DNA of 64,000 nucleotides, from NCBI GenBank assembly GCA_020746875.1, contig JAGTJL010000010.1, forward strand, positions 2,294,001 to 2,358,000. The letters are read 5' to 3'. Below, piece after piece: positions 12,761-25,038 of the stretch. The stretch comes from Rhexocercosporidium sp. MPI-PUGE-AT-0058 (taxonomy: Eukaryota > Ascomycota > Leotiomycetes > Helotiales). The notes beneath the pieces are model-generated. The model was not told where the DNA came from and did no database searches. It was given only the letters and a program-made list of their open reading frames with translations. How positions within the stretch are numbered: the first letter of the stretch is position 1; the number at the start of each line of letters is the position of its first letter. The position numbers and the translations under genes are program-made.

Positions 12761-13561
12761 CTAGTAATACATTTTGCCTAGCGGGTGCCTGATCATCCTG
12801 TACATTGGAACTCGTTCAAACACCACCCAACGCAATTTCTCTCTCGCACTTGGATACTCTACAACCTCGCGATTCATCATTCCGTACACGTAGCAAGCCC
12901 CAACGACTTCGAAATGCTCTTTCCCGTCATTGGAGTTGTTCAACTTGGGACGAATGACAAGCGGATATGTACAACCTGGGACAGAGCGGATAGTATCTCC
13001 TTCACGTACTTCGTGCGGTCCAAGACCCATATAGCCACTCGACGTCATGAAAAAAGTATCTTTCCTAAAGCTCGAACGCACAATGTAGTTATCCAAGAAC
13101 TCGTGGAATTTAGACCCGCCGTGGAAGTATTTGTCGATGGTCGAGAGAACGAGGCACTGTTCCGATTCCGCAGACCCAAAGAATGATTCGACGATAGCAT
13201 TAATTAATTTGAACGGAGAAACTACAAGCCGGAGAGCAAAGGCTTGTAAAGTCGTAGGTAGTTCTAGATCTAACAGTGCCTGAGATTCGGCTGCTGTCAA
13301 ATATTCTCCTAGAAGGGGGAGGAGGTCCATGTCCTCGGCTGGAACATTACTATCAACGCTCGCAACCGATTGTTGGTACCTTTGGAGCAGCATTGAACCC
13401 CCCAATCTTCCCAGAAGTTCTAAACATTCAGCAGCATTACTGAAGAACTCTAGCTCGTGGACTGGGCTCCGGAATCGTGGATTTCCCAGCCCAAAGCCAG
13501 ACTCGTCAAAATTCGACGTTCTGTGAAACACTTGAAGATTGGGAAAACCGCAAGGATGGCT
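12761..13561 (-). pseudogene. C-terminal fragment of a HET (heterokaryon incompatibility) protein
   Basis: An open frame of about 265 codons ends in a stop at 12761-12763. It reads like the C-terminal half of fungal HET-domain proteins: 'FFMTSSGYMGLGPHEVREGD' (about 90 residues from the end), then 'VPGCTYPLVIRP' and 'VVGACYVYGMMNREV'. The frame is closed upstream by a TAG, has no ATG at its beginning (the first is at about 13394), and nothing upstream encodes the HET domain. I therefore read it as a truncated relic. A short functional protein from the internal ATG cannot be excluded. HET genes control nonself recognition on hyphal fusion and decay often. Confidence 0.6.
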
Positions 13562-13784
13562 CTATCAGTTCAAGTCTTTGAAGATATAAGTATAAAAGAT
13601 TTAAGAGTATGAAACACAAGCAAGTCAAGTCTGATTTCTTCTCTTCTTAGTACAAAAACGAGCGAGTAGTGAGAAACGTCAAATAATTAAATGTACCAAT
13701 ACTCCCACACACTCCTCGATGGAATTAAATAATCTTTCGCATCAGACGGAATTAAATTGGTCGTATTCCATCCTTAGACTGCTA

Positions 13785-15477
13785 TTAGAACGCCCAACCA
13801 CTCTTCTTTACCCCAGGAAACATCTCCTTCAAACCATCTAAGAAATCGCCTCCACCAGCGGTCAACTCGTTGAGCTCTGGACAGCTCAAGTTCAGAAGCG
13901 TAGAACCAAGAGTATCCGTGACCATCTTCAACGGAACCTCAATCACAGAAAACAATGTTGAAAGTGAGTTGGGTGACAGCAACTTTACGACCTCAAAGGC
14001 AAAGCAGATCAGGTTGTTGTTTTCTAGCAAGGTGCCGGTATTGTAAACGCCCCCGGTGATGTTGCCAAGATCAAGTCCCGTGAAGCTGTTTACAGTTCCG
14101 GTATTTCCTCCAACTCTACAATATCCACAAGCATTAGTATGAAGAAAACAAAGGAAAAGGAAAGGGGAAATCTTACGATCCGAGCTGGGGATACTTGAGA
14201 ACGAATGAGATGACATCAAGATTTAATCCAACCAAGCCATAATCAGCGGGAATCCGGTACCAGTTTTGAGGAATCCTTTCCCAGCCGTAATTATAGGTGA
14301 AATTTCCCTCATCCCCAGATATGCCAAAGAAGCTCTTCACAATTTTCTTGGCTAAGTGATTGTCAGCCAGAAAATAACTCAAATCCCGCTAGCTCGTGAA
14401 ACCTACTAAGGAGACCCTCTGGATATTCGGGGGAATAATTAGCAAATAGGCGTCCGGCGAAAATAAACCCAGCATTTCTCGCAAGCATTCCGGTGTATGG
14501 GCCGTAGTAAAAGTAAGGATTCTCGGCAACGGTCTGCTCGAAACGAATCATCGCACGTTCCGATGCAAGATCCATACTATAGTTACCTACTGGATCCGTG
14601 GACATATTGTACCATTCCATGAATTGATCCATTTGTAGCGTAGATACATCGCCCGTCACGTACAAATCGTTGCGAGTGTTTGACGAGTCGCTCTCGATGA
14701 TGTTATGCGACCCTTCCAAGCCTCGCGGTGTGCCTGAGCAGATATTTAGCAGTGATTGACATGTCGGGTCGTCTGTGAACGTACCAAGCAAACCCAAAGC
14801 GTTTCCGAGAATATTTTGCACTTTCTTGGTTTCGCCACCGATCGAGAAGCTAGGATTCAATGACACGATGTCGCCAACAAAGACAGTGGCAAGTAAAGCG
14901 AGAATACCAGCAAGATCGATTCCCATACCATATACTACAGCACTGTTAATTTTTCATCGGCTATTCCGGCTTTTCGCAACTCACCTTTATTGATTGCAGA
15001 GGTTGCTTCAATGACCTACAAATTACTACTTAGCTCAACAACATCGAACAAGTTCAAACCATCGCGGGCAAAAAATACTGTGGTAACCCCATCCCGACCT
15101 ATGTATCCATGATTGGCGAGCGCGTTGAGCCCTGGACAAGGGCCACGTTGATCGCCAGCATCGAAATCTGGTGCTCTGAAGGCATGGTCGCCAAACACTT
15201 GAAGATATCAGCATTTAAGTTACATAGACACATCACACAGAAGGGATCTCCCACCATCAACTGGAGTCCTATCAAAGTCTACAAGTAGTCGCTTTTCTAA
15301 GGAGCGTCTAACAAGATCTTGAACATCTTCTTGTACCTTCGGTGTTGTATCGGTGATGGTACCGAACGGGAAAGCATCCAACACTCCAATCTCCAGGGAA
15401 AGGAGAGAAACAATTAAAAATACAAGGTTCATCTTGAACAAATGATTGAATTTCAAGAAGATAGTGAGCATTTTCAT
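13785..15477 (-). CDS. Heme-thiolate peroxidase (unspecific-peroxygenase/chloroperoxidase family)
   Basis: Exons 15255-15477, 15079-15197, 14985-15015, 14785-14934, 14407-14733, 14177-14351, 13785-14115; 451 residues. Two introns (15016-15078 and 14734-14784) have lengths divisible by three; removing them restores the family sequence ('GRDGVTTVIEATSAINK' and 'LLGTPRGLEGSHN'). A secretory signal is present; the ATG at 15432 would give a cleaner 20-residue one, so the start is uncertain. The heme-ligand Cys95 lies in the PCP motif 'GPCPGLNALANHG'. The distal acid motif is Glu-Ser-Asp (IIESDSSNTR, Glu188) where characterised peroxygenases have EGD or EHD. These enzymes use hydrogen peroxide to oxyfunctionalise or halogenate aromatics and alkanes. 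The substrate is unknown. Confidence 0.9.
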
Positions 15478-16473
15478 GCATTGCCGCGAGGGTAAGAAGA
15501 CATGTCGACGAAGTTCACGTTATCAAAACTCTCTCCAGGTTCTCCCATTAAGTAAGGTGAGACTCTGTACGAGACAGCACACACCAGTACCAATTCAGGA
15601 GTTCCGGATGGCTGGATCGGCACTGTCACTCTGAACTTTAGGAAAAGATCATCCGTGACGATCTTAATTGGTACATTGTAACGCCTCCACATTTATAAAT
15701 CTTAAATCGCACCAGAGCTTAAAGAGCTAGGTGTTCGTCACTGCTTTGTTAATCTAATAAACTTTACGGCTTTCAAACTTAAACCTTAACCAGGCTGAAA
15801 GGTCCTAGGAACTGTCAAAAGCTACTAGGAGGAGCCACAACAGACCAGGTGGTGGCTCGTGCTTCAAGCTCTCTAGCCACTTATAAAGTACCAACAACTT
15901 CTCCAAGAGCGCAGCGGCCCGCAAAAGTTCAAAATTTCTCAAAAACGGGGTCACCCCTCGACAAAAAACTGCTCCACGTCCCAAACTTTCTTGGCTGTGA
16001 CAAGACCTGGACTCTCAAAAGGTTTTCAGGGGAAACTTTCCAGGATCCGATTCAGCAGTTTGCTGCCTGCACAATGGGATAACGGTTTTCACACTATGGT
16101 CTGTTCGGCGCGTTCGGTGCGGTGTGACGTGACATACTGTAGATCACCGCTCGTTCCGGCCCTCTTGCTTTCAGTTTTGGTAATTACTTGACGTTGTGCT
16201 ATCGTTTGCTTGATAGACTTCCATAAGGATTGCATTAGTTGCGTCTCGGGTTTCATGCTTGCAGGGCAGTAGGTGGCACCATGTTAAACCCAGGTGGGGG
16301 TATGGCCTGGCCTGCACGGCAGTTAGTCAAGTAAACATCGTCTTTGTCAACATCGATATACCTAATGCACTTCAATACTTCATCTTATATCAAGGCTGGC
16401 CTTTTTTTTGGCACCTCTATCCAAATTTCACGGTGTGAGAGAGACTCGTCGACTTTTTTGTTCCTTGACCATC
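15478..16473. other. divergent promoter interval
   Basis: Lies between the peroxygenase and the CFEM receptor. It holds a 9-codon upstream ORF on the minus strand (about 15495-15521) just before the peroxygenase start. A 72-codon minus frame (15474-15692) shows no recognisable domain. Nothing else supported. Confidence 0.45.
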
Positions 16474-18094
16474 ATGAAAACCTCTGCTATTCTTTCTGTC
16501 TTGCTCGCAGCGCTACAAGTACAGCAGTCTTCCGCTACAGACACACTACTAAAATGCGGGGTGAGACCAACATCAAATCATTAAGCGTAAACACTAACGT
16601 CTCGGGTAGCTGCAATGCATCACGGAGTTGACGTTGTCAAATTCCACTTGTCCCCTCAGCAATACAACGTGCATATGTCACGATGCTCCGCTAAATAAAA
16701 TAATATCCGAATGCGTCGCAGCGAAATGCACTGTCAAACAACAATTGTGTAAGTTCCTCACATTACTTAGCCAAAAACTCGATCTTAACATCTATAGCGA
16801 TTGGAAAATTTTCGAAAGATACCTGTGGCGTAAAACCACAAGACAGGAGTGGAAGTGTCAGAGGCGTTGGTGTGGCTTTCAGCATCCTCGGTGTAGTATT
16901 CATTGGTCTCCGCATGATATCGAGAATCAAATGGTCTGAGGGTACTTTCGGTCTCGATGACCTGGTTATGACTTTTGTGGCAGTATGGATCCCGCATATC
17001 TCTGCTTGTAGAACAGAACACTAACAATATATCCAGGGAGAGTTAGTTGTATTTGCGGTCCTCGCAGTGCTTTGTATGTATTCTGCCCCTGATTCAAGGT
17101 CACTATAACTAATGAAACTAGTCGCTCAGCATGGCCTTGGGCAAGATATTTGGAACGTTCCTTTCCTAGATATCGAGAAGTTTCTCTATGTAAGCATATT
17201 CGATAATCAATTTTCATTATATAAAGCTTATATACTACAGTTATTCTTCTGGGCCGAACTCGTCTACCTCTCAGCGTTACCATTAACCAAGATCTCGATC
17301 CTGTTTCTCTATCTGCGAATATTCCCACGCCAGGGATTTAGATATTGCTGTTACGCCTTGATCGCAGCTAATATCATGTACTTGATTTCATTTGAAGTGG
17401 TTTCGATCTGGCAATGCAAACCAATAAACGGCGCCTGGAAGAGATGGGATGGCGAATACCCCTACAAATGCAACAACATCAACCTTCAGGGATGGCTCAG
17501 TGCGGTATTTAATATCGTACTCGATGTCGCCATGTTCACTTTGCCGTTACCTGAATTGTATAAATTAACCATGTCGACCAAAAAGAAGATTCATATCATG
17601 CTCATGTTTAGTGTCGGGTTTTTGTGAGTAGACCTGCAACCGTTTCCTTCTCCTGAATACCCCGCTGACCTCTAGATAGTGTTGTGATTGTCAGTATTCT
17701 CAGGCTGCAAACTCTCCTCCAGTTCGCAAATACTACAAATGCTACACGTATGTACTCTACCAGCCGCCATTCCAAAAAGACATACATCTAACCACGCAGG
17801 AAAGAGGACTACGTAGACATGTATATCTGGAGTGCTGTTGAAATCCCGGTGGGAGCAATTTGTGCTTGTATGCCGGCCACCCGACCTCTGTTCCGCCATC
17901 TGTTCCCCATGCTCTTCGCATCGGTTGACGAAAGCCGCCCTTCGGTACCCTCTTCGACGCCAACACGACCTAAATTCTCCAGCCGCACAAAGTCGGTCAC
18001 TCTCTCTGTCAACGAGACACAAGGGGATAATCGGTCATTTATTCAATTAGTTGAGATGGAGTCGAAAGAAATCCGGACGTGCCCCTTGAGATAA
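16474..18094 (+). CDS. CFEM-domain PTH11-type membrane receptor (GPCR-like)
   Basis: Eight exons: 16474-16560, 16610-16748, 16798-16982, 17037-17073, 17122-17189, 17241-17623, 17680-17751, 17800-18094; 421 residues. A signal peptide (1-21) is followed by a CFEM domain with exactly eight cysteines (28, 32, 43, 50, 52, 64, 69, 85). Then come seven predicted membrane helices of the fungal 'rhodopsin' (PTH11-like) type. Conserved landmarks are 'GLDDLVMTF', 'HGLGQDIWNVPF', 'LTKISILFLYLRIFP', 'MFSVGF' and 'GAICACMPA'. The tail is short and Ser/Thr-rich. Pth11 of Magnaporthe senses surface cues for appressorium formation; here only the receptor class can be asserted. The donor of the last intron (GTACTC) is weak but is the only one that keeps frame. 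Confidence 0.9.
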
Positions 18095-19131
18095 GAGAAC
18101 TTTTAGATTTGATTCCGAGTCACTTATCTAGATGGAGGTTTGGAGGATGACTTAATGCTCGTGTTCTTTTATTAATGACATTAGATTCAGAGGTCAACAA
18201 AATGTGTGTATTTGTCTTGAGATAATTGTAATCTACTATGTAACTCCGTGCACTTCTTATGATTTGATACTAGCTCAGCAAAAGCCGGCGTAAACACCTG
18301 TACATTTACATCTCAACTATCGTATGCCCTCGAATGCTGGGTTTAAAGTTTTTGAATCTTTAAACGGGGTAATTTTAGCCGAAATCATAGGATTTGAATC
18401 GCATCCAAATGGAACAGTGTATTATTTCCCTTGTCCTCGGAATAGCTATCAAGACAAAATTCCGTGACCCGAAAACAGACTCTTGAAACTTCCCCGCTCC
18501 CCACGCCTGCCACGTCACCTATCACATTCTAAGGGGTTAGGACAAGGTTCAAATATGGGTAAGGTTTGACTGTTTATGCCGATCTGTCATCTTACTTTGT
18601 ATGAACGTTACGCTAAACCTAGATAGCGAGACGAACAGCTCGCTGTAGCTTCTACTTTTGAGTTTTGAATTTCTTCTGAATTACCGGCACCTAGCAGAAT
18701 AATGCTGATTTTTGTTCGGCTTAAATTCAGCGTGGATCGAGCGTACATGCTTGCTAAATCCGAATCACGAATACCGCTAGGGTAAAGATACGCTTATGCA
18801 ATGCGATTGCTTCGGAGATCCTTTCCATTGCTGTATTTTGATGTACATGTCAAGTAAGGCATATGGAGAACGTTTCTCCACCTTTACTGATGATCTATCA
18901 TGGAGAGTTTAAGGAAGACAACCAACCCTCTGAGAGACATAGAAAGTAGCTCAGCCTTCGAAGTAATCTACCAGTCGAGCAGCTCGCAGTCCCACTCTTC
19001 TTTACCAATCGTTCTTCCAAAGTGCACTCTCTGTTGTTTTGATTCCTTAGCCACCATTTCTCATAAGCTTCTAGTCAGTCTTCACATTCTTTTCTTAGAA
19101 AGCTTTTGATTCCTCATGGACATCAGCCAAG
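18095..19131. other. non-coding interval
   Basis: About 1 kb between two plus-strand genes. An out-of-frame upstream ATG at about 19115 precedes the GMC start. No gene, RNA or repeat recognised. Confidence 0.45.
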
Positions 19132-21256
19132 ATGTTTCCAAAGAAAAGCCATTTAAATCCTATGAAATCCATGATTGCTCTTAATCTCTTCATTTATGCA
19201 GCTTTCACGATGTAAGGACTTAGTCTCTACCAAATCAGTGTCCCTTTGAACGCTTCAATATCTGACGATTCTCAGAGCCATACCTCACAGCGGGAATATC
19301 CACCAACCACGGCAAGCAAGCTCTACATCACAGTCAAATACCTCATGGCTTGAGTCCTATGAATATATTGTAGTCGGGTCTGGTCCTGGCGGTGGTCCAC
19401 TGGCTGCAAACCTCGCCATTGCCGGGTTCAAAGTCCTCCTCATCGACGCCGGGTCGGATGAAGGCTCTGCCTACCAACAACAAGTCCCCGCCTTACAGCT
19501 GCAATCTACAGAGTACACGCCTATGAAATGGGATTATTTCGTAAACCACTACCAGAACAAAACACGCCAAGTACTAGATTCTAAATTTACGTGGGAGACG
19601 CCATCAGGAGACTTACATGTTGGCACTGGAGCACCAGATGGCTCGAAGCCGCTGGGAATTCTGTATCCCAGGTCAGGGACACTGGGAGGTTGCTCAGCGC
19701 ACAATGCTCTCATTACGATGTACCCTCATGATAGCGATTGGACATACATTCAAACTCTCACGAGAGATAACTCATGGGCGCCCGATAAGATGCGGTCATA
19801 CTTCAAAAGGCTGGAGCGGAACCGTTACCTGCCCAGCAGCATTGTCGGGCATGGCTATAACGGCTGGCTGGGAACGGCTCTCACCGATCTTACGCTCGTA
19901 GTCGAGGATGGGAAACTCCTCTCACTCGTTATTGCTGCTGCTACTGCCATGGGAAAGAGTCTTGTAGGGAGTATTCTTGCCACTGTCACTGGTCTTGCAG
20001 GGGTTCTGACCCAGGATCTGAATGCACCGGGGCAAACTTCAAAGGAAGGTCTTTACCAAGTCCCTCTAGCGATAGCGGACTCGACTCGCAACGGACCCCG
20101 CGACTTCGTTCTTGACACTGCAAATGCAAAAAATGCAGACGGGTCGCGCAAATATCACTTGGATGTACGACTCAACGCCCTCGTCACCAAGATCCGTTTC
20201 CGCCAGAACGGGACCATCCCTCAAGCCATCGGTGTTGATTTCCTTGATGGTCAAAGTCTATACCGAGCCGATCCACGTTCTGGTACTGCATCAGCAACAG
20301 CCTTAGGAAGCGTAAATGCAACAAGGGAGGTTATCGTCTCGGCTGGCGCCTTCAACAGCCCTCAACTCCTCAAACTCAGCGGCATTGGCCCCAAATCTGA
20401 GCTCGAGAAATTCAATATCCCTGTGATCGTCGATCTCCCAGGAGTAGGCACCAATCTCCAAGATCGGTACGAGAACACTGTTGTAGGCAAATCACCCTCC
20501 CCCTTTAAGATCACGAAAGACTGTACCTTTATGATGACGATGCCCGACCCATGCCTCAATAAATGGATCGACGGTGACGACCCCATCTCGAAAGGAACCT
20601 ATGCCACGAACGGCATTGCCATCGCCATCGTCAAAAAATCCTCCATCGCAGGCAAGAAAAACGAGCCTGACCTCCTCATCTCCGGTGCGCCCGCAAATTT
20701 CAAAGGCTACTACCCCGGGTACGCAGATATCGGCCTCAAGGACGCTCAACACTGGGCGTGGATCGTGCTCAAAGCACACACGCATAACAAGGCCGGAACT
20801 GTGATGCTGCGCTCTACGGATCCCCGTGATCTGCCTGTCATCAACTTCAACTACTTCGACACAGGAGATACCACGAACAGTGGCGACGATAAAGATCTCC
20901 AGGCCGTGTACGAGGGAATACAGTACTCGCGGAAGGCGTTCAAGGCTCTCATCCCGCTCGACGGAGCTTTCAAAGAAGTCTGGCCTGGAACAAACGTCTC
21001 GACGGAGGCGCAGGTGAAGGAATTTATTAAGAATGAGGCCTGGGGCCATCATGCTAGCTGCACATGTCCTATCGGCAGTGATGGAGATCCAATGGCGGTG
21101 TTAGATTCCAAGTTCAGGGTCAGGGGCACGACAGGATTGAGGGTGGTTGATGCAAGTGTATTTCCGAAGATCCCAGGTTTTTATATCGCGTTGCCGATTT
21201 ATATCGTCAGTGAGAAGGCGGCAGATGTTATTGTTGAAGATGCACGTGCGATGTGA
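19132..21256 (+). CDS. Secreted GMC oxidoreductase (FAD-dependent)
   Basis: Two exons, 19132-19211 and 19276-21256; 686 residues. The first ATG has A at -3; a second in-frame ATG at 19162 also leaves a signal-like hydrophobic stretch. The FAD dinucleotide motif GSGPGGG is at residues 61-67, followed by 'VLLIDAG'. GMC signature 1 ('GGCSAHNALI') and signature 2 ('SAGAFNSPQLLKLSGIG') are present. The C-terminal catalytic His is at 618/619 in 'WGHHASC'. The second catalytic His/Asn expected near the C-terminus is not evident; the segment reads 'FPKIPGFYIALP', as in some uncharacterised fungal GMC groups. Likely an extracellular alcohol/sugar-type oxidase or dehydrogenase (AA3-like) that may supply peroxide; substrate unknown. 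Confidence 0.9.
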
Positions 21257-22738
21257 GGATGAGCTAAGGGGATGAACAAGTGTTCTGTATTCTTAATATG
21301 TATTATATAATATTTTATGACCAGTAGTGTTACGCGCACCTCAATACTGGCATGCGACTTTCTGTTAATCACGCGAACGGCAATGATCGGTATCCAGCTT
21401 GCAAGTATGATATCGCTCATTGAAATTGATCCACTGTATACTGCCTATGCCTCTAGCTCAATAAAGCCATTATCAAGGGAGTAAACGAAATATCAGTAAA
21501 GTTAAAATCCTAAGTCTATTCATATTTTTGTGAATGCCATGTTTTATGAACCAAGCAAGCCATTCACACTGATAAGGGAATTTAATATGTAGGTTGACTT
21601 CTCATGCAGCAACTGAAGCTTGATCTTTTTTCTATCCCTGTATAGTGAAGAGAATAATTTACATAAGGCAAGTTTAACTGAATTGCTGATGCTTCTTATC
21701 CTCAATGATACACGAACAAGGTTAGGTTATGCGAGTATATGTACACAACTAGCTGTAATAACTTATCTTGGTCGACTATGGTAGTTGGGTGACCCTTTTT
21801 CTTCACATTAGACGCGATAGACAGCAGGGAATGAAGAGGTTAATAGAAAGTGTTTTCCTTAAATAATCTCAAGTTTCATTAAGTTAGTTTAAGTGCTGGC
21901 GACGAATCAGAATCCTCAAACGTGGGAAATTCCAAGCGTTCTAAATTGTTGCAATTTCCATATCTCCTAAATGCTTGCTTGAAGTAATATTCATTGAGAG
22001 ATAACACTGTAATTTCAGCGAGAACGCGGGGTGTCTGAAAAGAGAAAGACAGATCAACGAAATTTGGAGTACTTTGAGTTTGCAGAAGGTTTGGAGGTTT
22101 GGAAATTATGAAATGCCCAAATCTAATACCCTTGAGACATCTGAGAACGTCAAATTGAACTTAAGCATATTTCATACATAAGGATACAGTAGTATCAATC
22201 CACACGGAAGAATTATGACGGAAGAAAAAAGGAGTAGTAAAACCAGAGTCAAAAAATAAATGACCGGGCTCTCGTGTCCAACTCCTCACTCACCTCGGTA
22301 AAGCCGATGAGGACCACCATCCAAGCGCATCTTTATTTTTAAACCTTACTAACTCCAGATTTCACCGACCAATACCGACCCTTCAACAGCCGAGGCTAGC
22401 GCAACCCATCGGACGTCATTTCAGCCTCGAGACCCTCGTATTGACCAAGGTCTTGGTCGGGCTTTGTACAACACGAGCATTTCTTTGTGTCTCTTTGTAC
22501 GCCGTGACTATGATCCATACTCAAGCTAAGTGATTGGCTTCCACTTTGTCGTCACTACCCGGGGGTGCGAGGGGGGTTGTGACAAAGAAGAAGGCTTAGA
22601 TTGTGTCCGTGGCACCAGTCATGACACCAGGGATTCGGAAATGGCATAAAGTATAAGAACTGGGGACCCCGACTTGCTTTTTTCTTCCTTTTGCTACTTT
22701 GTTACCTGAAATTGTTATCACTTTTTCATACTCTAATC
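21257..22738. other. non-coding interval upstream of CDH-like gene
   Basis: About 1.5 kb, AT-rich in its first half. A TATA-like 'CATAAAGTATAAG' lies about 90 bp before the next start. No coding signal. Confidence 0.45.
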
Positions 22739-24530
22739 ATGTTTTTAAGGAATTGCACTTCACTCGTTCTGTTAGCGGCTGCTGTGGCGGCGGACTGGAC
22801 TACCCAGCAATGGGACGCCATTATCGTGGGTGCGGGGCCAGCAGGAATAATCGGTGAGTTTTCAAAAATCTCCTTCGGAAAAGAAAAGAAAAAAAAAAGC
22901 AACTCTAATAGGTTCAAGTCGCCAACCGCATGGCAGCAGCGGGTCTCCAAACACTCCTCCTCGAAGGTGGCGGGCCATCATACGGTATAACTGGTGGTGA
23001 CCTGGACAGCCGAAGACCTGTACGCAAGATCTTAAACTACCAAAAATTGATCTGTACCTAACTGACAACCCCCAGGCCTGGCTCTCCGGCACAGACCTCA
23101 CTCGAGTTGACGTCCCCGGCCTCTACAAATCCATCTTTTCCAATGGAGGAAATCTCACATGTGGGGCGCTGGTGAATGGCTATGGTGGTTGCACTATTGG
23201 AGGCAGCTCAGCTATCAATGCCGGACTATTTTTCGAACCGCCTGCAAGCGACTACGATTTGTACTTCCCCGCAGGATGGAAGTCGATGGATATGAAGAAT
23301 GCAACTAAACGTCTTTACGACACGCAGCCTTCAACGAACATAACTTCTCAAGATGGTATCAGATATCTTCCAACGGGGTATGATGCTGCCAAGAAATGGC
23401 TTGTGGATGGTCTCGGATTCAAGGATGTCGACATTAACGCCATGGCGAACAACAAGACACAGGTTTTCGGACACACGATTTTCGACTATGCGAATGGTCA
23501 GCGAGGTGGACCAGTCGTGACATATCTTCAGACTGCTCTGAAGAGGTGTAATTTCCACCTCCAGAGTGGCACACTGGCTGTCCGTGTCGAAAGAACCGGC
23601 TCGGACGCCACAGGAGTCACTGTGCTTGTGAATGGAACAGAGAAAACGATCCAGCTCACACCAAAGGGCAGAGTTATTCTCAGCGGAGGAGCTCTCCGCA
23701 GCCCCAGTCTCCTCATGTTCTCTGGGATCGGAGATCCCACGACCTTGACTCAATTGCAAGCAGGCGGGAAGCTTTCCTCGACCATGACCCCTCAGCAATG
23801 GATCAACTCAACCGCCGTGGGAGAAGGACTCTTCGACAACCCAAACACTTTCATCGAGCTCTCAATGCCATCTATCCAATCTTACACATACTCTTACGAC
23901 AGCCCTCCCGTGAGCGACAAGCAGCTATACCTCGAGAAAAGAAGCGGCCCATACACATTCGCAAGTGAGACTTCCGTCTTCTGGGATACCATCACCCGTA
24001 CCGATGGAAGCATCGTTGGCCTTCAAGGAACGATCGACTCGTCAGGATACGCCGACTTCAAGGACGACAACACCATTACCCTGAACGTGTATGGTACTTC
24101 CGGTCTCAAATCCAGCGGCCGAGTCGTTCTCAACTCTAATTTCATACCTGGTCCAGATGGAAATGTGTACTACTCCGACCCGCAGGATGCCAAAGACATC
24201 GCGAGCTTCATCTTCAAAATCTTCCAAGGTCTTCCAGCATCTGGTCTCACATCACTGAACCTCCCGCAAACCTCCACAGCAGCCGATATCGAGAAGTACA
24301 TTACGACTAAATCTCCCTACGCGCTTGGACAGGTCAATCACTGGTCGAGCAGTTGTCGGATCGGGAAGTGTGTTGACGCAAATACGGCTGTGGTTGGAAT
24401 GAAGAATCTTCACGTTGTTGATGGGAGCATCGTGAGTCCCTTGACGGTTAATCCGCAGTTTGGAATCATGGCTGCTGCGGAGAGGGCGAGTGAGTTGATT
24501 TTGGCTCTGGGTGGGAAGATGATTGTTTGA
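22739..24530 (+). CDS. Cellobiose-dehydrogenase-like flavodehydrogenase without cytochrome domain
   Basis: Exons 22739-22853, 22919-23019, 23076-24530; 556 residues. A signal peptide (1-18) leads straight into the flavin domain, with FAD motif GAGPAG at 31-36 and 'LLLEGGGPSYG'. The sequence then follows the dehydrogenase domain of fungal cellobiose dehydrogenase closely: 'GDLDSRRPAWLSGTDLTRVD', 'GCTIGGSSAINAGLFFEPP', 'DNPNTFIEL'. The catalytic pair is kept: His494 in 'QVNHWSS' and Asn531 in 'TVNPQFG'. No N-terminal heme domain or cellulose-binding module is encoded. Such stand-alone flavoproteins oxidise cellobiose or other saccharides and can reduce quinones or feed lytic polysaccharide monooxygenases. 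Intron 1 uses the second of two possible acceptors (TTCAAG) to keep frame. Confidence 0.9.
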
Positions 24531-25038
24531 CCGAGAATCGAGATGTCTGATCTGGGTGTTTGGGGAAGGTTGGGTTGGCGTTTGGAGTTCTTTTCCCCTT
24601 GAGAAGGAAACGGATGTAATGAATACCTAATGTTTTCTCGACAATGACACCCAAGCAACCAATTATCTGTCATATTTTTTTAACATGGCTATGATCATGG
24701 TGCTATTTTGTAAAGCGCAATTGAAGAGGATTGAAATTCGGATGGGAACTTGAGGCTGAGCACGTGAGCCCTAAGCAGTTAGTGGCATCATATGTTTCAT
24801 TGAGGGGTCTGGTACAGCACATCTTGGCACTAACAGCCAGGTACTCACGGGGCACAGCCCCTGTATGGCCCCTGTAAACCTTAATTTTCGACGCGTCTTC
24901 CACGAGTTACAACTACAACCACCCAACAGTCAGGAATTGATGCAGTGATATTAGCCTGAAAGGCATCTCTATACACACCGTGCAGCCTCGTCGACCACAT
25001 GCCGGTATCTGAGATCCAGTGGCACTTGAGTAGCAGAG
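24531..25038. other. non-coding interval
   Basis: About 0.5 kb between two plus-strand genes. A short duplicated CCCTGTA(T/A) is visible near 24859-24875. Nothing functional recognised. Confidence 0.4.

Noticed and set aside
15016..15078. Reading straight through this segment of the peroxygenase
   Set aside because: It stays open for most of its length but ends in a TAG and interrupts a conserved motif; a 63-nt GT-AG intron restores the family sequence.
20492..21052. 186-codon minus-strand frame within the GMC gene
   Set aside because: Antisense shadow of the GMC C-terminal domain with no family resemblance.
13785..24530. Secondary-metabolite gene cluster around the oxidases
   Set aside because: No backbone enzyme (PKS, NRPS, terpene cyclase), no dedicated transporter or pathway regulator in this stretch.
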